This document shows, one piece after another, positions 1-9,471 of a stretch of 64,000 nucleotides of DNA. The DNA comes from Providencia rettgeri (GTDB taxonomy: Bacteria > Pseudomonadota > Gammaproteobacteria > Enterobacterales > Enterobacteriaceae), in the NCBI GenBank assembly GCA_900455085.1, contig UGTZ01000001.1, forward strand, positions 2,758,501-2,822,500, in the 5' to 3' direction. Both the position numbers and the translations under genes were made by a program. Position 1 is the first letter of the stretch. Every line of letters begins with the position of its first letter. The notes beneath the pieces were generated by a model, which was given only the letters and a program-made list of their open reading frames with translations, had not been told where the DNA came from and made no database searches.

Positions 1-1907
1 CCAACTGAATTACATGCCGTTGGAAGGCGACCTAACTCCATTTCGTCTCGTGAACATAACTCAGAATTGTTATAAAAAGTCGCATCGAAGGAACCAAATG
101 TATAATTAGAATCGTATTTCAGTTCAATTTCATAACCTGAGAGTTTAAAGCTGTCATAGTTTTTCATTACGATATAAGGGTGATATACCCCCGTTGGGTT
201 CACTCCTTGAGAGAGATAACCCTTTATATCATTATTAAAATAAGCCACACGTAATTTAGCATTATCTTCATCAAATATAAGGTTTTCTTTTTCTACATTC
301 ATTCCAACTTCAAATGATTTAGCATGTTCTGGTTTTAATGGAACATCTGGAGAATAAGAGTAGGTTTGCCCTGATGCTGTGGTCTCGAATAAACTCGGTT
401 CTCTATAGCTATCAGAATATTTGGTATAAATATCAAATTCGTCAGTCAAATGAAAACGTAGCTCACCCATTAAATCATTTTTCGGGCCGTAGCTAATACT
501 TTTACCTAAAACATGATCATCAGCATCGAAAGCGTGAATACGCCACCCAACTAAAGTACTCACCCATTCCCCTTTGTATGCCATATTGGTAAAGGCCGAT
601 TTATTCGTTCCTTTAGCATTACGCGTTACAGGATCTAACTCCTCACCAGGTATGGTTCCTTCTGGCGTCCAAATCGGTTGATAGGTTTTAGTCAATGGCT
701 TTGATTTTTGTTGCATATACTCCACACCATAAGTGATATCGATAGGATAATCTGCAAACTCAGAGGTATTTTCTAAGTTAAAGCCCATTCGTTCATCGGT
801 ATAGCGATGCTGATATTGATTACCGTAGTGCGCGGTAACATCATCCGTTGTGCCATTACGTTGTTTAAATTTACCTTTTGTCCACCAAAGGCCTAAATTC
901 ATGTCTATCCATAATGAATCGGGTTTATAAGAATAGTTTAAAGAGGCAGTATCAATATCTGCGCTACCTAATGACCACTGCGGCATTTTCCCATCGAATT
1001 GGTACCAATACGCCGCTAAAACCTCTCCTGCTTTTTGTTCATGATGTCGGTAATTTAATTCAATACTTGAGTATGGGTTAAGATAAATATTAGTTTTTAA
1101 TAATGTTGACTGACTTTCATAGCTGGTATTAACGACTTCTTGCCCAGGTTTAATAGGAGCATCTGTATTTTCGTATTTATGATAACCATTTTTACCGGCA
1201 AAGAAGTTCCCTTGTTTTCTATCACTATGAGCCAACAAAATGTCAAATTTATCATTTCGATATGCAACCCCAGTCGTGATAGAGCCATTATTAAAATGTG
1301 AATTCTTAACACCGTTTGAAACACGATACCCAGACTCGCCTTTTTCATCTGAAGCGATAGTCGGGCGTCGGTTATTATTGTAAATATTCCCCTTAAATAA
1401 GAAACCAAATTGGTCACCTTGGGGAATAATGTTATTTGCTGATAATGTTTTTAATTTAACCGTACCTCCGATGGCTCCTCCTGAGAATTTACTCATCGAT
1501 GCCCCTTTTTCGATCTCAATTGTATCGATTAAATCCATATCCACATAAGTTCTATCTGTACTTCCTTGGTAACCACGCCAAGTGTTGGTTGATTGCAAAC
1601 TGCCATCAATGATAATGGGGACTCGCCCGTTTCCTTGTAATCCTCGAATACCGATATCCAGTGCACCGGCTTCATTTCGTGCATTATTAACTTGCAATGA
1701 AGTTTCATTGGCAAATATATCTGAATTGGTCGTTCCTCTTACGGTAGAAATATCATTGGCGTCTATTTGCTTGCTATTTGACTTTATTTTGCTGGCTGTG
1801 ACGAGAAGTTTATCTTTTTGAGTTGAGGTATTGGTTTGATTCGCTAATGCTGTGCTTGAAGAACATATAATAATTAAGCTAATTATGTTTTTATTTTGAA
1901 ATATCAT
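1..1907 (-). CDS. TonB-dependent outer-membrane receptor (heme/hemoglobin type), 3' end outside window
   Basis: The frame is open from an ATG at 1907 to the window edge, about 635 codons, so the protein is cut at its C-terminus. It begins with a signal peptide ending ..TALAN, then a TonB-box-like stretch (DKLLVTAS), then the plug with DIGIRGLQGNGRVPIIIDG, KGAS and GAIGGTV, the usual TonB plug motifs. The rest is rich in alternating beta-strand patterns of the barrel; a YREPSLFE segment resembles the FRAP box region of heme/hemoglobin receptors. Such receptors take up iron ligands through the outer membrane with energy from TonB-ExbBD. Fur-like sites lie upstream, supporting iron regulation. 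The ligand is inference; a siderophore receptor is possible. Confidence 0.85.
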   Translation of the reverse strand, partial: MIFQNKNIISLIIICSSSTALANQTNTSTQKDKLLVTASKIKSNSKQIDANDISTVRGTTNSDIFANETSLQVNNARNEAGALDIGIRGLQGNGRVPIIIDGSLQSTNTWRGYQGSTDRTYVDMDLIDTIEIEKGASMSKFSGGAIGGTVKLKTLSANNIIPQGDQFGFLFKGNIYNNNRRPTIASDEKGESGYRVSNGVKNSHFNNGSITTGVAYRNDKFDILLAHSDRKQGNFFAGKNGYHKYENTDAPIKPGQEVVNTSYESQSTLLKTNIYLNPYSSIELNYRHHEQKAGEVLAAYWYQFDGKMPQWSLGSADIDTASLNYSYKPDSLWIDMNLGLWWTKGKFKQRNGTTDDVTAHYGNQYQHRYTDERMGFNLENTSEFADYPIDITYGVEYMQQKSKPLTKTYQPIWTPEGTIPGEELDPVTRNAKGTNKSAFTNMAYKGEWVSTLVGWRIHAFDADDHVLGKSISYGPKNDLMGELRFHLTDEFDIYTKYSDSYREPSLFETTASGQTYSYSPDVPLKPEHAKSFEVGMNVEKENLIFDEDNAKLRVAYFNNDIKGYLSQGVNPTGVYHPYIVMKNYDSFKLSGYEIELKYDSNYTFGSFDATFYNNSELCSRDEMELGRLPTACNSV

Positions 1908-2120
1908 TTAAGTAATGCCTTCATTAATTAATGATGATTAGATAGACGTGAAGAAATAGCGTATAAAAGATGCGAGGATACATTTTTTATACTTTTCCAT
2001 TTATGCATTTAAAGTAAATTTAAGTGCTATGCCATAGATGTAACTAGTTCGAAAAACCTTATTTATTGAATGGTTACGTACTCATTTCCCTTGTGAATAT
2101 TATTAAGCCTTGGAATATAC

Positions 2121-2180
2121 ACCAATGATAATAATGATCAAGATCATAATAAATATCATTTGCATTATCATTAGTGTTAT
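2121..2180. promoter_or_regulatory. Fur-box-like repeats upstream of the TonB receptor
   Basis: This AT-rich stretch carries repeated GATAAT/ATTATC-type hexamers on both strands. On the minus strand, GATAATGCAAATGATATTT (about 2153-2171) matches 13 of 19 positions of the classical Fur consensus, and a second block of the same type lies at 2127-2150. It sits about 220-280 bases upstream of the receptor ATG, a little far, so the promoter itself is not placed. The remaining intergenic bases 1908-2275 hold nothing else I recognise. Confidence 0.55.
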
Positions 2181-2275
2181 TGGTGTTAATTGACTTACCT
2201 TTATTCTTTAATCACATAAAAAAAGCGACTGATATGAATATCAATCGCTTTGTATTTAAAAATTGAGTGAATAAA

Positions 2276-3955
2276 CTAATCTCGTAATGGCTGTTTTCTC
2301 ACTGGCCTATCACCTGCAACATAATAATCTGCATCACTTGTAGGTAATGGAGGACGGTTTCGAATTTTATCGGCAATTTTCTCCGCGATCATGATGGTCG
2401 TTGCATTTAAATTCCCCGTAATAATCAACGGCATAATCGATGCATCGATAACCCGTAAATTTTCAATACCGTGAACTCGCCCTGCGCCATCAACTACCGC
2501 CATATCATCATGACCCATTTTACAGGTTCCGCATGGGTGAAAAGCGGTTTCTGCTCTCTCGCGGACAAATGCGTCTAGCTCTTCATCCGTACTAATCTGT
2601 TTTCCAGGGCTTATTTCCTCTCCGCGATATGGGTCAAGTGCAGGCTGAGCCATAATTTCACGGGTAATACGAATAGCAGCACGGAACTCTTCCCAATCCT
2701 GTTCCGATGACATGTAATTAAACAAAATGCTCGGATGTTGCCTTGGGTCTAAAGATTTTAAGCGAACACGACCTCGACTAGGCGAGCGCATTGAGCCCAC
2801 ATGAGCTTGAAAACCATGCTGATTGACTGCATTACTACCATTGTAGTTAATCGCCACAGGCAAAAAGTGGAATTGAATATTTGGCCATGCAAATTTTTCA
2901 CTGGTACGAATAAATCCACCGGCTTCAAATTGGTTACTTGCCCCAATTCCAGTGCCTTGAAATAGCCATTCAGCACCGATTTTGGGCTGATTAATCCATT
3001 TTAATGCAGGATATAATGAAACAGGCTGTTTGCATTCATACTGCAAATACATTTCAAGGTGATCTTGCAGGTTTTGCCCAACACCGGGTAAAACATGGAC
3101 AGGCGAAATATTAAATTCAGCTAAAACATCTTCAGGCCCCACGCCAGAGCGCTGCAAGATTTGCGGTGATGCTATCGCCCCAGCGCACAATAATACTTCT
3201 TTACGGGCTTTCACCACCGTAGGTACCGTGCTCTGGCCTTGGTAATACTTCACACCAACCGCTTTTTTCCCTTCAAACTCAATGGTATCTGTTGTCGCAT
3301 GTGTCACAATGGTGATATTTCTTCGCCTTTTCGCTTGGTCCAAATACCCTCTTGCGGTGCTAGCACGTCGCCCTTGTGGTGTGACTGTGCGATCCATCGG
3401 ACCAAACCCTTCCTGCTGAACCCCATTTAAATCATCTGTTTGCGGATATCCTGCTTGTACACCAGCTTCAACCATCGCATGGAATAACACATTATTGCCA
3501 TTCTTCGGTGTGGTCACACTAACGGGGCCATCTCCACCGTGGTAATCATTAGGGCCAATATCACGTGTTTCCGCTTTTCTAAAATAAGGTAAACAATCAA
3601 GATAACGCCAGTCTTCTAACCCGGGCGCCTCTGCCCAACCGTCAAAGTCTAGAGCATTCCCTCGGATGTAACACATCCCATTAATCAATGATGAGCCACC
3701 AAGCCCCTTTCCACGTCCACACTCCATGCGGCGGTTATTCATATGCGGTTCAGGGTCAGTTTCATAAGCCCAATTATAACGTCGCCCTTGTAATGGGTAC
3801 GCTAATGCCGCTGGCATTTGTGTGCGAAAATCGAACCGATAATCCGGTCCACCTGCTTCAAGGAGCAGCACAGTAACATCAGGATCTTCTGTCAGGCGGG
3901 TAGCAAGAACGTTACCGGCTGAACCAGCACCGATAATAATATAGTCATAGACCAT
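2276..3955 (-). CDS. betA: Choline dehydrogenase BetA
   Basis: BetA is the membrane-associated FAD enzyme that oxidises choline to betaine aldehyde in osmoprotectant synthesis. The 559-residue protein is the usual length and has the GMC-oxidoreductase ADP-binding motif GAGSAG at residues 9-14, the ECGRGKGLGGSS signature, and the C-terminal HPCGTCKMG and NLNATTIMIAEKIAD blocks. An upstream in-frame start at 3979 exists, but the ATG at 3955 has GAGGAG seven bases before it and gives the family N-terminus, so it is chosen. It is the last gene of betI-betB-betA, 39 bases after betB. Confidence 0.97.
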   Translation of the reverse strand: MVYDYIIIGAGSAGNVLATRLTEDPDVTVLLLEAGGPDYRFDFRTQMPAALAYPLQGRRYNWAYETDPEPHMNNRRMECGRGKGLGGSSLINGMCYIRGNALDFDGWAEAPGLEDWRYLDCLPYFRKAETRDIGPNDYHGGDGPVSVTTPKNGNNVLFHAMVEAGVQAGYPQTDDLNGVQQEGFGPMDRTVTPQGRRASTARGYLDQAKRRRNITIVTHATTDTIEFEGKKAVGVKYYQGQSTVPTVVKARKEVLLCAGAIASPQILQRSGVGPEDVLAEFNISPVHVLPGVGQNLQDHLEMYLQYECKQPVSLYPALKWINQPKIGAEWLFQGTGIGASNQFEAGGFIRTSEKFAWPNIQFHFLPVAINYNGSNAVNQHGFQAHVGSMRSPSRGRVRLKSLDPRQHPSILFNYMSSEQDWEEFRAAIRITREIMAQPALDPYRGEEISPGKQISTDEELDAFVRERAETAFHPCGTCKMGHDDMAVVDGAGRVHGIENLRVIDASIMPLIITGNLNATTIMIAEKIADKIRNRPPLPTSDADYYVAGDRPVRKQPLRD

Positions 3956-3994
3956 TGTTATCTCCTCTGTTTCAGTCAAATTAAAATGATGTGA

Positions 3995-5473
3995 TTAAAA
4001 TACGGATGAAAACTCCCCGAGTTCTACTTGGATAGATTTGATTTGCGTGTAATTTTGTAGCGTCATAATGCCATTTTCACGACCAACGCCGGAATGCTTA
4101 TATCCGCCCACAGGCATTTGAGCAGGTGATTCACCCCATGTATTAATCCAACAAATTCCTGCTTCTAATTGATGGATAACCCGATGTGCACGCGTTAAAT
4201 CTTGTGTCACGACCCCAGCTGCAAGCCCATATACGCTATTGTTTGCACGAGCAATCACTTCATCTTCTGATTGATAACTCAAAATACTCATGACAGGACC
4301 AAAAATTTCTTCCTGCGTGATCTGCATTTCATCATGGCAATCGGTGAATACCGTTGGTGCAACATACGCACCTTGCGCAAAATCACCTTCCATTAAGCGT
4401 TCACCACCACACAATAGTTTCGCGCCTTGCTGTTTACCTAACGCAATATAACGCAATACATTTTCCATATGAGCAAAGCTGACTAATGGCCCAAAGTTAG
4501 TATTTTCGTCAACAGGTGAACCTATGTTAATCCGAGCTACACGCTCAATGATCTTGTCTTCAAACTGCGATTTAAGCGATTCAGGAACAAAAACCCTTGT
4601 TCCATTGGTACACACTTGGCCTGAACTATAAAAATTCGCCATCATGGCAATATCCGCGGCTTTATCTAAGTCTGCATCATCAAAAATAATGAGAGGTGAT
4701 TTACCACCTAGTTCCATCGTCACCTCTTTTAATGAAGAGGCTGACGCATTCGCCATCACTTTTTTACCCGTTGCGATCCCCCCTGTGAATGAAACTTTGG
4801 CAATATCAGGGTGCTCTGTTAACCATTGGCCCACTTCACCGCCTTGCCCAGTCACCACATTAAATACTCCTGCAGGCACGCCCGCTTCCGTATAGATTTC
4901 AGCTAACTTTAAGGCCGTTAACGAAGTGACTTCACTGGGTTTGAATACCATAGCATTACCAGCTGCCAGAGCAGGTGCAGATTTCCATAACGCGATTTGG
5001 ATGGGGTAATTCCATGCGCCAATCCCTGCCACTACCCCAAGCGGTTCACGACGAGTATAGGCAAACGCGCTATCACGCAGAGGGATCTGCTGCCCTTCTA
5101 ACATAGGGATTAACCCTGCATAATATTCAAGGACATCCGCCCCTGTAACGATATCTACATAACGAGTTTCAGAAAGTGGTTTCCCCGTATCAAGCGTTTC
5201 GAGGTAAGCCAGTTCGTCGTTACGTTCCCGTAAGATATCCACCGCACGGCGTAAAATACGTGAACGTTCTATTGCGGTCATTGCCGCCCATACTTTCTGG
5301 CCTTGTTTGGCGCTTTCTACCGCCCATTGGATATCTTCAAGCGTTGCAGACTGCAAATGCGCGATAGTTTCACCATTTGCAGGGTTGACTGCAGGAAATT
5401 GCCCGCATTCAGGTTGTGAACTGTCGACATAGCCACCATGAATATAAAGCTTATGTATCGGTGGATGTTGCAT
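3995..5473 (-). CDS. betB: Betaine aldehyde dehydrogenase BetB
   Basis: BetB oxidises betaine aldehyde to glycine betaine with NAD(P)+, the second step of the choline pathway. The 492-residue protein is a standard aldehyde dehydrogenase: catalytic Glu254 in VTMELGGKSP, nucleophile Cys288 in SSGQVCTNG, and the GAWNYP and KPSE cofactor segments. The frame extends upstream to 5518, but the ATG at 5473 is preceded by GAGGAGATA.. and matches the family start. It lies 22 bases after betI and 39 before betA, consistent with one transcript. Confidence 0.97.
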   Translation of the reverse strand: MQHPPIHKLYIHGGYVDSSQPECGQFPAVNPANGETIAHLQSATLEDIQWAVESAKQGQKVWAAMTAIERSRILRRAVDILRERNDELAYLETLDTGKPLSETRYVDIVTGADVLEYYAGLIPMLEGQQIPLRDSAFAYTRREPLGVVAGIGAWNYPIQIALWKSAPALAAGNAMVFKPSEVTSLTALKLAEIYTEAGVPAGVFNVVTGQGGEVGQWLTEHPDIAKVSFTGGIATGKKVMANASASSLKEVTMELGGKSPLIIFDDADLDKAADIAMMANFYSSGQVCTNGTRVFVPESLKSQFEDKIIERVARINIGSPVDENTNFGPLVSFAHMENVLRYIALGKQQGAKLLCGGERLMEGDFAQGAYVAPTVFTDCHDEMQITQEEIFGPVMSILSYQSEDEVIARANNSVYGLAAGVVTQDLTRAHRVIHQLEAGICWINTWGESPAQMPVGGYKHSGVGRENGIMTLQNYTQIKSIQVELGEFSSVF

Positions 5474-5495
5474 ATTATCTCCTCTGAATTGGTCA

Positions 5496-6098
5496 TTAGG
5501 TTCCGATAACCTCTGCACGTTTCAGTTGCATATCGATATACTCGTTGGTGATCTTGAGTGCATCCTTAACAGGAAATTGCTCATTACTCAAAGCACTCCG
5601 TAACCATAAGCCATCAATTAAAGCAGCTAGTCCCTTCGCAGCCATCCGCGCATCCGCTTTGCTTAACACTCGCCCAAACTCATAACTTAAATTTGAATAC
5701 AAACGCCGGTCATTGACCTGCTGTAAACGGTTTAAATTTGGTTGATGCATACTGCTAGCCCAGAAGGCTAACCATGTTTTCATCGCCGCCTCACTGGTTT
5801 GCGTTGGGTCGAAGTTACCTTCAACAATCGCTTGAATGCGTAATTTTGGCTCCGCCCCAGCTAACATGCGTAGGCGTATTGCTACCGCAAACCCCAATTG
5901 ATATTGAATATGGCGCATAGTGGCTTCAAGTAAGCCATTTTTATCACGAAAATAATGACTAATAATTCCTGTAGAAACTCCGGCTTTACGGGCAATTAAC
6001 ACAAAACTGGCTTCCTGCATTCCAACTTCATTAATCACTGCCAACGTGGCTTGGATTAACTGCTGTTTACGTATCGACTGCATTCCTATCTTCGGCAT
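5496..6098 (-). CDS. betI: Choline-responsive TetR-family repressor BetI
   Basis: BetI represses the bet genes and is relieved by choline. The 200-residue protein has an N-terminal TetR helix-turn-helix (about residues 25-50, with AGVSTGIISHYFRDKNGLLEAT) and a C-terminal ligand/dimer domain containing KTWLAFWASSMHQP and ALIDGLWLR, both very close to E. coli BetI. I use the second in-frame ATG (6098) because it gives the family N-terminus MPKIGMQSIR; the open frame reaches 6122. First gene of betIBA and divergent from betT, with the likely operator between them. Confidence 0.96.
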   Translation of the reverse strand: MPKIGMQSIRKQQLIQATLAVINEVGMQEASFVLIARKAGVSTGIISHYFRDKNGLLEATMRHIQYQLGFAVAIRLRMLAGAEPKLRIQAIVEGNFDPTQTSEAAMKTWLAFWASSMHQPNLNRLQQVNDRRLYSNLSYEFGRVLSKADARMAAKGLAALIDGLWLRSALSNEQFPVKDALKITNEYIDMQLKRAEVIGT

Positions 6099-6145
6099 GG
6101 TATTTGAACCTAAAAAATACATTGATCCCTTGTATTAAACGTTTT

Positions 6146-6172
6146 TTTAATTGAATGTTCAATCAATATTAA
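6146..6172. promoter_or_regulatory. BetI operator in the betI/betT divergent promoter region
   Basis: An imperfect palindrome, TTAATTGAATGTTCAATCAA and its flanks, lies between the divergent betI and betT starts. It closely resembles the E. coli BetI site as I remember it (TTGAACGTCCAATCAA core). The position, 48 bases upstream of betI and about 135 upstream of betT, fits joint repression of both transcripts. Promoter elements themselves were not assigned. Confidence 0.65.
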
Positions 6173-6307
6173 CTATTGTTTACAACAATTCGTTCACAAT
6201 TAGCATAAAGGAGAGGATAACAAAAATCAAATCTTAGCTGATAAATCAATTAGTTAGCTTAGAAAGTAATTTTAACCTGTTAAATAAATAAAAATGTGGA
6301 ACTACCA

Positions 6308-8350
6308 ATGACAACTCAAAATAGTCCAAAAAATAAGCAGAAGGATAAATTGAATTCTGTGGTTTTTTTTACTTCCGCCGGCCTTATTCTGGCGTTTTCT
6401 TTTTTCACCATCTTGTTGACCGAAACAGCAAATCAGTGGATCGTTGCCGCCCTTGGGTGGGTATCCAAAACCTTTGGTTGGTATTACTTGTTAGCAGCGA
6501 CGCTGTATATTGTTTTCGTCATTTTCGTTGCCACCTCGCGCTTTGGTAATATCAAGCTCGGCCCCGAGCAATCTAAACCTGAATTTAGCGTACTAAGTTG
6601 GTCTGCGATGCTATTCGCCGCAGGAATTGGTATCGATTTAATGTTTTTCTCTGTCGCTGAGCCGGTCACTCAATACATGCTGCCGCCAACGGGTGAAGGC
6701 GAAACCTTAGAAGCAGCTCGTCAGGCGATGGTGTGGACCCTGTTCCACTATGGCCTAACGGGCTGGTCTATGTATGCCTTAATGGGGATTGCACTGGGTT
6801 ATTTCAGTTATCGTTATAACTTGCCGTTAACCATTCGCTCCGCACTTTATCCTATTTTTGGCAAACGGATTGACGGCCCGATTGGCCACACCGTGGATAT
6901 TGCTGCGGTACTAGGGACGATTTTCGGTATCGCAACAACTCTGGGGATCGGTGTTGTTCAGTTAAATTATGGACTCAAAGTATTATTCGATTTACCCCAA
7001 GGGCTTCCCGTGCAAAGTGGATTGATTCTGCTGTCGGTGATTATGGCAGTGATCTCCGCTACATCAGGGGTAAATAAAGGTATTCGCGTGTTATCAGAGC
7101 TCAATGTGCTTTTGGCACTTGGCTTGATTTTATTTATCTTATTTGTCGGAGATACCGAGTTCTTACTTAATGCCTTAGTACTGAATGTAGGGGACTATAT
7201 CAATCGCTTTATGGGGATGACTCTCAACAGCTTTGCCTTTGATCGCCCAACCGATTGGATGAATAGCTGGACGCTGTTTTTCTGGGCTTGGTGGGTCGCA
7301 TGGTCGCCATTTGTTGGCTTATTCCTCGCGCGTATATCTCGCGGTCGAACGATTAGACAATTTGTGATTGGCACTTTAATTATTCCGTTTGTTTTCACAC
7401 TATTGTGGTTATCTATTTTTGGTAATAGTGCATTGTATGAAATCATTCACGGTAATAGCGAACTTGCTAAAACCGTGCTCGACGCACCCGAAAAAGGCTT
7501 CTATTCACTACTTGAGCTTTACCCCGGCTTTGGCCTAACCGCTTCCGTCGCCACAATTACTGGGTTGTTGTTTTATGTCACCTCTGCGGACTCCGGTTCT
7601 TTGGTGTTAGGCAATTTCACCTCAAAACTCAGTGATATTAACAACGATGCGCCCAATTGGTTGCGGATTTTTTGGTCTGTCGCGATTGGTTTACTCACCT
7701 TAGGGATGTTAATGACAGATGGCGTCGCTGCGTTACAAAATACGACAGTGATCATGGGCTTACCATTTAGTTTTGTTATCTTCTTTATTATGGCAGGGCT
7801 ATATAAGTCATTAAAAGTTGAGGACTTTAGACGAGTTAGTTCGTTAAATACCAATGCGCCAGCACCACTGTATGGCAATGGAACACTCAATTGGAAACAG
7901 CGTTTGGGACGAGTGATGAATTTCCCTGGAACAACGTATACCCAGCGAATGCTTGATTTAGTCTGTATTCCAGCCATGCAAGAAGTGGCAAAAGAGCTCA
8001 GTTTAAGGGGAGCAAAAGTGGAATTTAACACCTTACCACCGATTGCTGATGAGCGATTAGACCATTTAGAGTTAACGGTCGACCTTGGCGAAGAACAAAG
8101 CTTTATTTACCAAGTATGGCCTCAGCGCTATTCGGTTCCTGGTTTTACCTATCGCGCACGTTCAGGAAAATCCCATTATTACCGCTTAGAAACTTTCTTA
8201 TGGGAAGGTTCGCAAGGGAATGATTTAATGGATTACACTAAAGAACAAGTGATCAGTGATATTCTCGACCAATATGAAAAACATATGAATTTCATACATT
8301 TAAGCCGTGAAGCTCCCGGTGCAACCTTAACATTCCCTGAATCTGTATAA
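6308..8350 (+). CDS. betT: High-affinity choline transporter BetT
   Basis: BetT is an inner-membrane BCCT-family, ion-coupled choline importer that supplies the BetAB pathway. The protein is about 680 residues with twelve predicted membrane segments, the BCCT signature region around FFWAWWVAWSPFVGLFLARISRG (shown here in part: FFWAWWVAWSPF), and the long hydrophilic C-terminal tail (about the last 170 residues) that in BetT senses osmotic strength. The open frame begins with GTG at 6296; ATG at 6308 gives MTTQNSPKNKQKDKLN, comparable to the E. coli start, and is preferred although the ribosome-binding site is weak. Divergent from betIBA. Confidence 0.96.
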   Translation: MTTQNSPKNKQKDKLNSVVFFTSAGLILAFSFFTILLTETANQWIVAALGWVSKTFGWYYLLAATLYIVFVIFVATSRFGNIKLGPEQSKPEFSVLSWSAMLFAAGIGIDLMFFSVAEPVTQYMLPPTGEGETLEAARQAMVWTLFHYGLTGWSMYALMGIALGYFSYRYNLPLTIRSALYPIFGKRIDGPIGHTVDIAAVLGTIFGIATTLGIGVVQLNYGLKVLFDLPQGLPVQSGLILLSVIMAVISATSGVNKGIRVLSELNVLLALGLILFILFVGDTEFLLNALVLNVGDYINRFMGMTLNSFAFDRPTDWMNSWTLFFWAWWVAWSPFVGLFLARISRGRTIRQFVIGTLIIPFVFTLLWLSIFGNSALYEIIHGNSELAKTVLDAPEKGFYSLLELYPGFGLTASVATITGLLFYVTSADSGSLVLGNFTSKLSDINNDAPNWLRIFWSVAIGLLTLGMLMTDGVAALQNTTVIMGLPFSFVIFFIMAGLYKSLKVEDFRRVSSLNTNAPAPLYGNGTLNWKQRLGRVMNFPGTTYTQRMLDLVCIPAMQEVAKELSLRGAKVEFNTLPPIADERLDHLELTVDLGEEQSFIYQVWPQRYSVPGFTYRARSGKSHYYRLETFLWEGSQGNDLMDYTKEQVISDILDQYEKHMNFIHLSREAPGATLTFPESV

Positions 8351-8356
8351 TGTGAT

Positions 8357-8383
8357 CTCTAAGGGGGCTATGCTCCCTTAGAG
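8357..8383. terminator. Hairpin between convergent betT and 8384-8761
   Basis: CTCTAAGGGgGC..GCtCCCTTAGAG forms a strong stem directly after betT and at the 3' end of the convergent small gene. There is no clear T-tract on either side, so intrinsic termination is plausible but not certain. Confidence 0.5.
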
Positions 8384-8761
8384 TCAACACACAAACAAAT
8401 AATTAATAAGGGCGACCTGCTTGCTCCAGCATTTTTTCATTTGCTCGCGGTCATTCATCCAAGCCATTGAATTAGGGCACCCTGCTCCCGTCGGGTTAAC
8501 ATCACACACATTAAAACGCTGTGGAAACGCGTTTTCATCTGCATTTCGCTGTTCTAACAACGCTTGATAACTTTGTTCTTCTTGAGAAAGTTTCTTTTTG
8601 GGATCAAAGACAAACTTTTGTTGTGCCTGTAATTCTTTAATTCCTTGGTAGTCTTTATCAAACTCGCGATCAGCGGGTGACTTTTCTTTAAATGTAAAGT
8701 CGCTGGCAAAGCCATAAGAAGTGAAACAAAGAAAAATAATAACAATAACCTTTTTAAACAT
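8384..8761 (-). CDS. Small secreted protein of unknown function
   Basis: I do not recognise this 125-residue protein. It starts with a clear Sec signal peptide (MFKKVIVIIFLCFTSYGFAS) and continues as a charged, probably partly coiled mature protein with four cysteines near the C-terminus (..VCDVNPTGAGCPNS.., KKCWSKQ.., ..FVC), suggesting two disulphides in the periplasm or outside. The frame is open upstream to 8812, but the ATG at 8761 begins the signal peptide and has CAGGAAATTG in front. It converges on betT and shares a hairpin with it. Confidence 0.7.
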   Translation of the reverse strand: MFKKVIVIIFLCFTSYGFASDFTFKEKSPADREFDKDYQGIKELQAQQKFVFDPKKKLSQEEQSYQALLEQRNADENAFPQRFNVCDVNPTGAGCPNSMAWMNDREQMKKCWSKQVALINYLFVC

Positions 8762-9471
8762 ATCAATTTCCTGCTGTGTCCATAAGCGAATATTATATGT
8801 CAGCAGCAACACTGAATGTTGAATAATAATAAGTGAAATTTATAAAAACCTTAATATTCAAATAAGTAATTTACATGAGTTATTAAATCAATTGATTGAT
8901 ACATCGTTGTTATTGGCTTATCCGAATACTAAGGGTGTTTTTTCACCAACCATCCCCCACATCAACCCATTAATTTCTGTTACTTTTCAACCTTGTTATC
9001 CTCTTCAATTTTGTCCAAGTATATAAGCTCAACTTCAAAACAAATCAGAATAATTAATTAGTTCCATTATGGGTTTATTTTAAATCTGTTGGTTGTTTTT
9101 ATGGCAATGCGAAGATGAAATATTAATCTCAAAAAGGGTGTTTACACAGCATATGATGATGCAAATGGCAATCTAAGCGTCTCTGCTAATTGGGGTAATA
9201 CAAATTTGAAAGAAGGCAAAGCGCCAGCTCCTAGATAAAAAGTGGAGGTAGGCGAATAAGCAAATATCAGTATATGATCCAGCTTTCTGAACGCAGTCGA
9301 CAGCGAATCACTTCCATTTCCATGATCATAACCGACCTATAACCTATTAGGTTACTAATAATTTTTGTTCTTGTTCCAGAGTCTATTTTCTATAAAAGTG
9401 ACCTTGTCCTATCAATTACACCGTAGAGCATAGGCTGAAATTTCCTTTTATAAATAAACTAAGGGTATACA
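8762..9471. other. Long intergenic region containing a short gene relic
   Basis: This 710-base AT-rich stretch has no intact gene. It contains the relic described at 9101-9238 and, at about 9288-9300, the words GAACGCAGTCGACAG, reminiscent of the GAGCGCAGTCGACA part of the repeat near fliA. Sequence 9400-9471 carries the upstream region of the chitinase-like gene with a modest AAGGG ribosome-binding site. Confidence 0.5.
9101..9238 (+). pseudogene. Short gene relic of unknown family
   Basis: ATGGCAATGCGAAGA is followed in the same frame by TGA at 9116 and then by about 39 open codons that read like real protein: KKGVYTAYDDANGNL and SVSANWGNTNLKEGKAP before a TAA at 9236. The composition (Gly, Asn, Asp, aromatic) is that of a beta-rich secreted or lectin-like protein and is unlike random AT-rich translation. 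I cannot assign the family. It may be the 3' end of a gene that once preceded the chitinase-like gene. Confidence 0.3.

Noticed and set aside
6294..6307. Upstream ATG for betT at 6294
   Set aside because: In its own frame it gives only five codons before TGA, so it is not the betT start.
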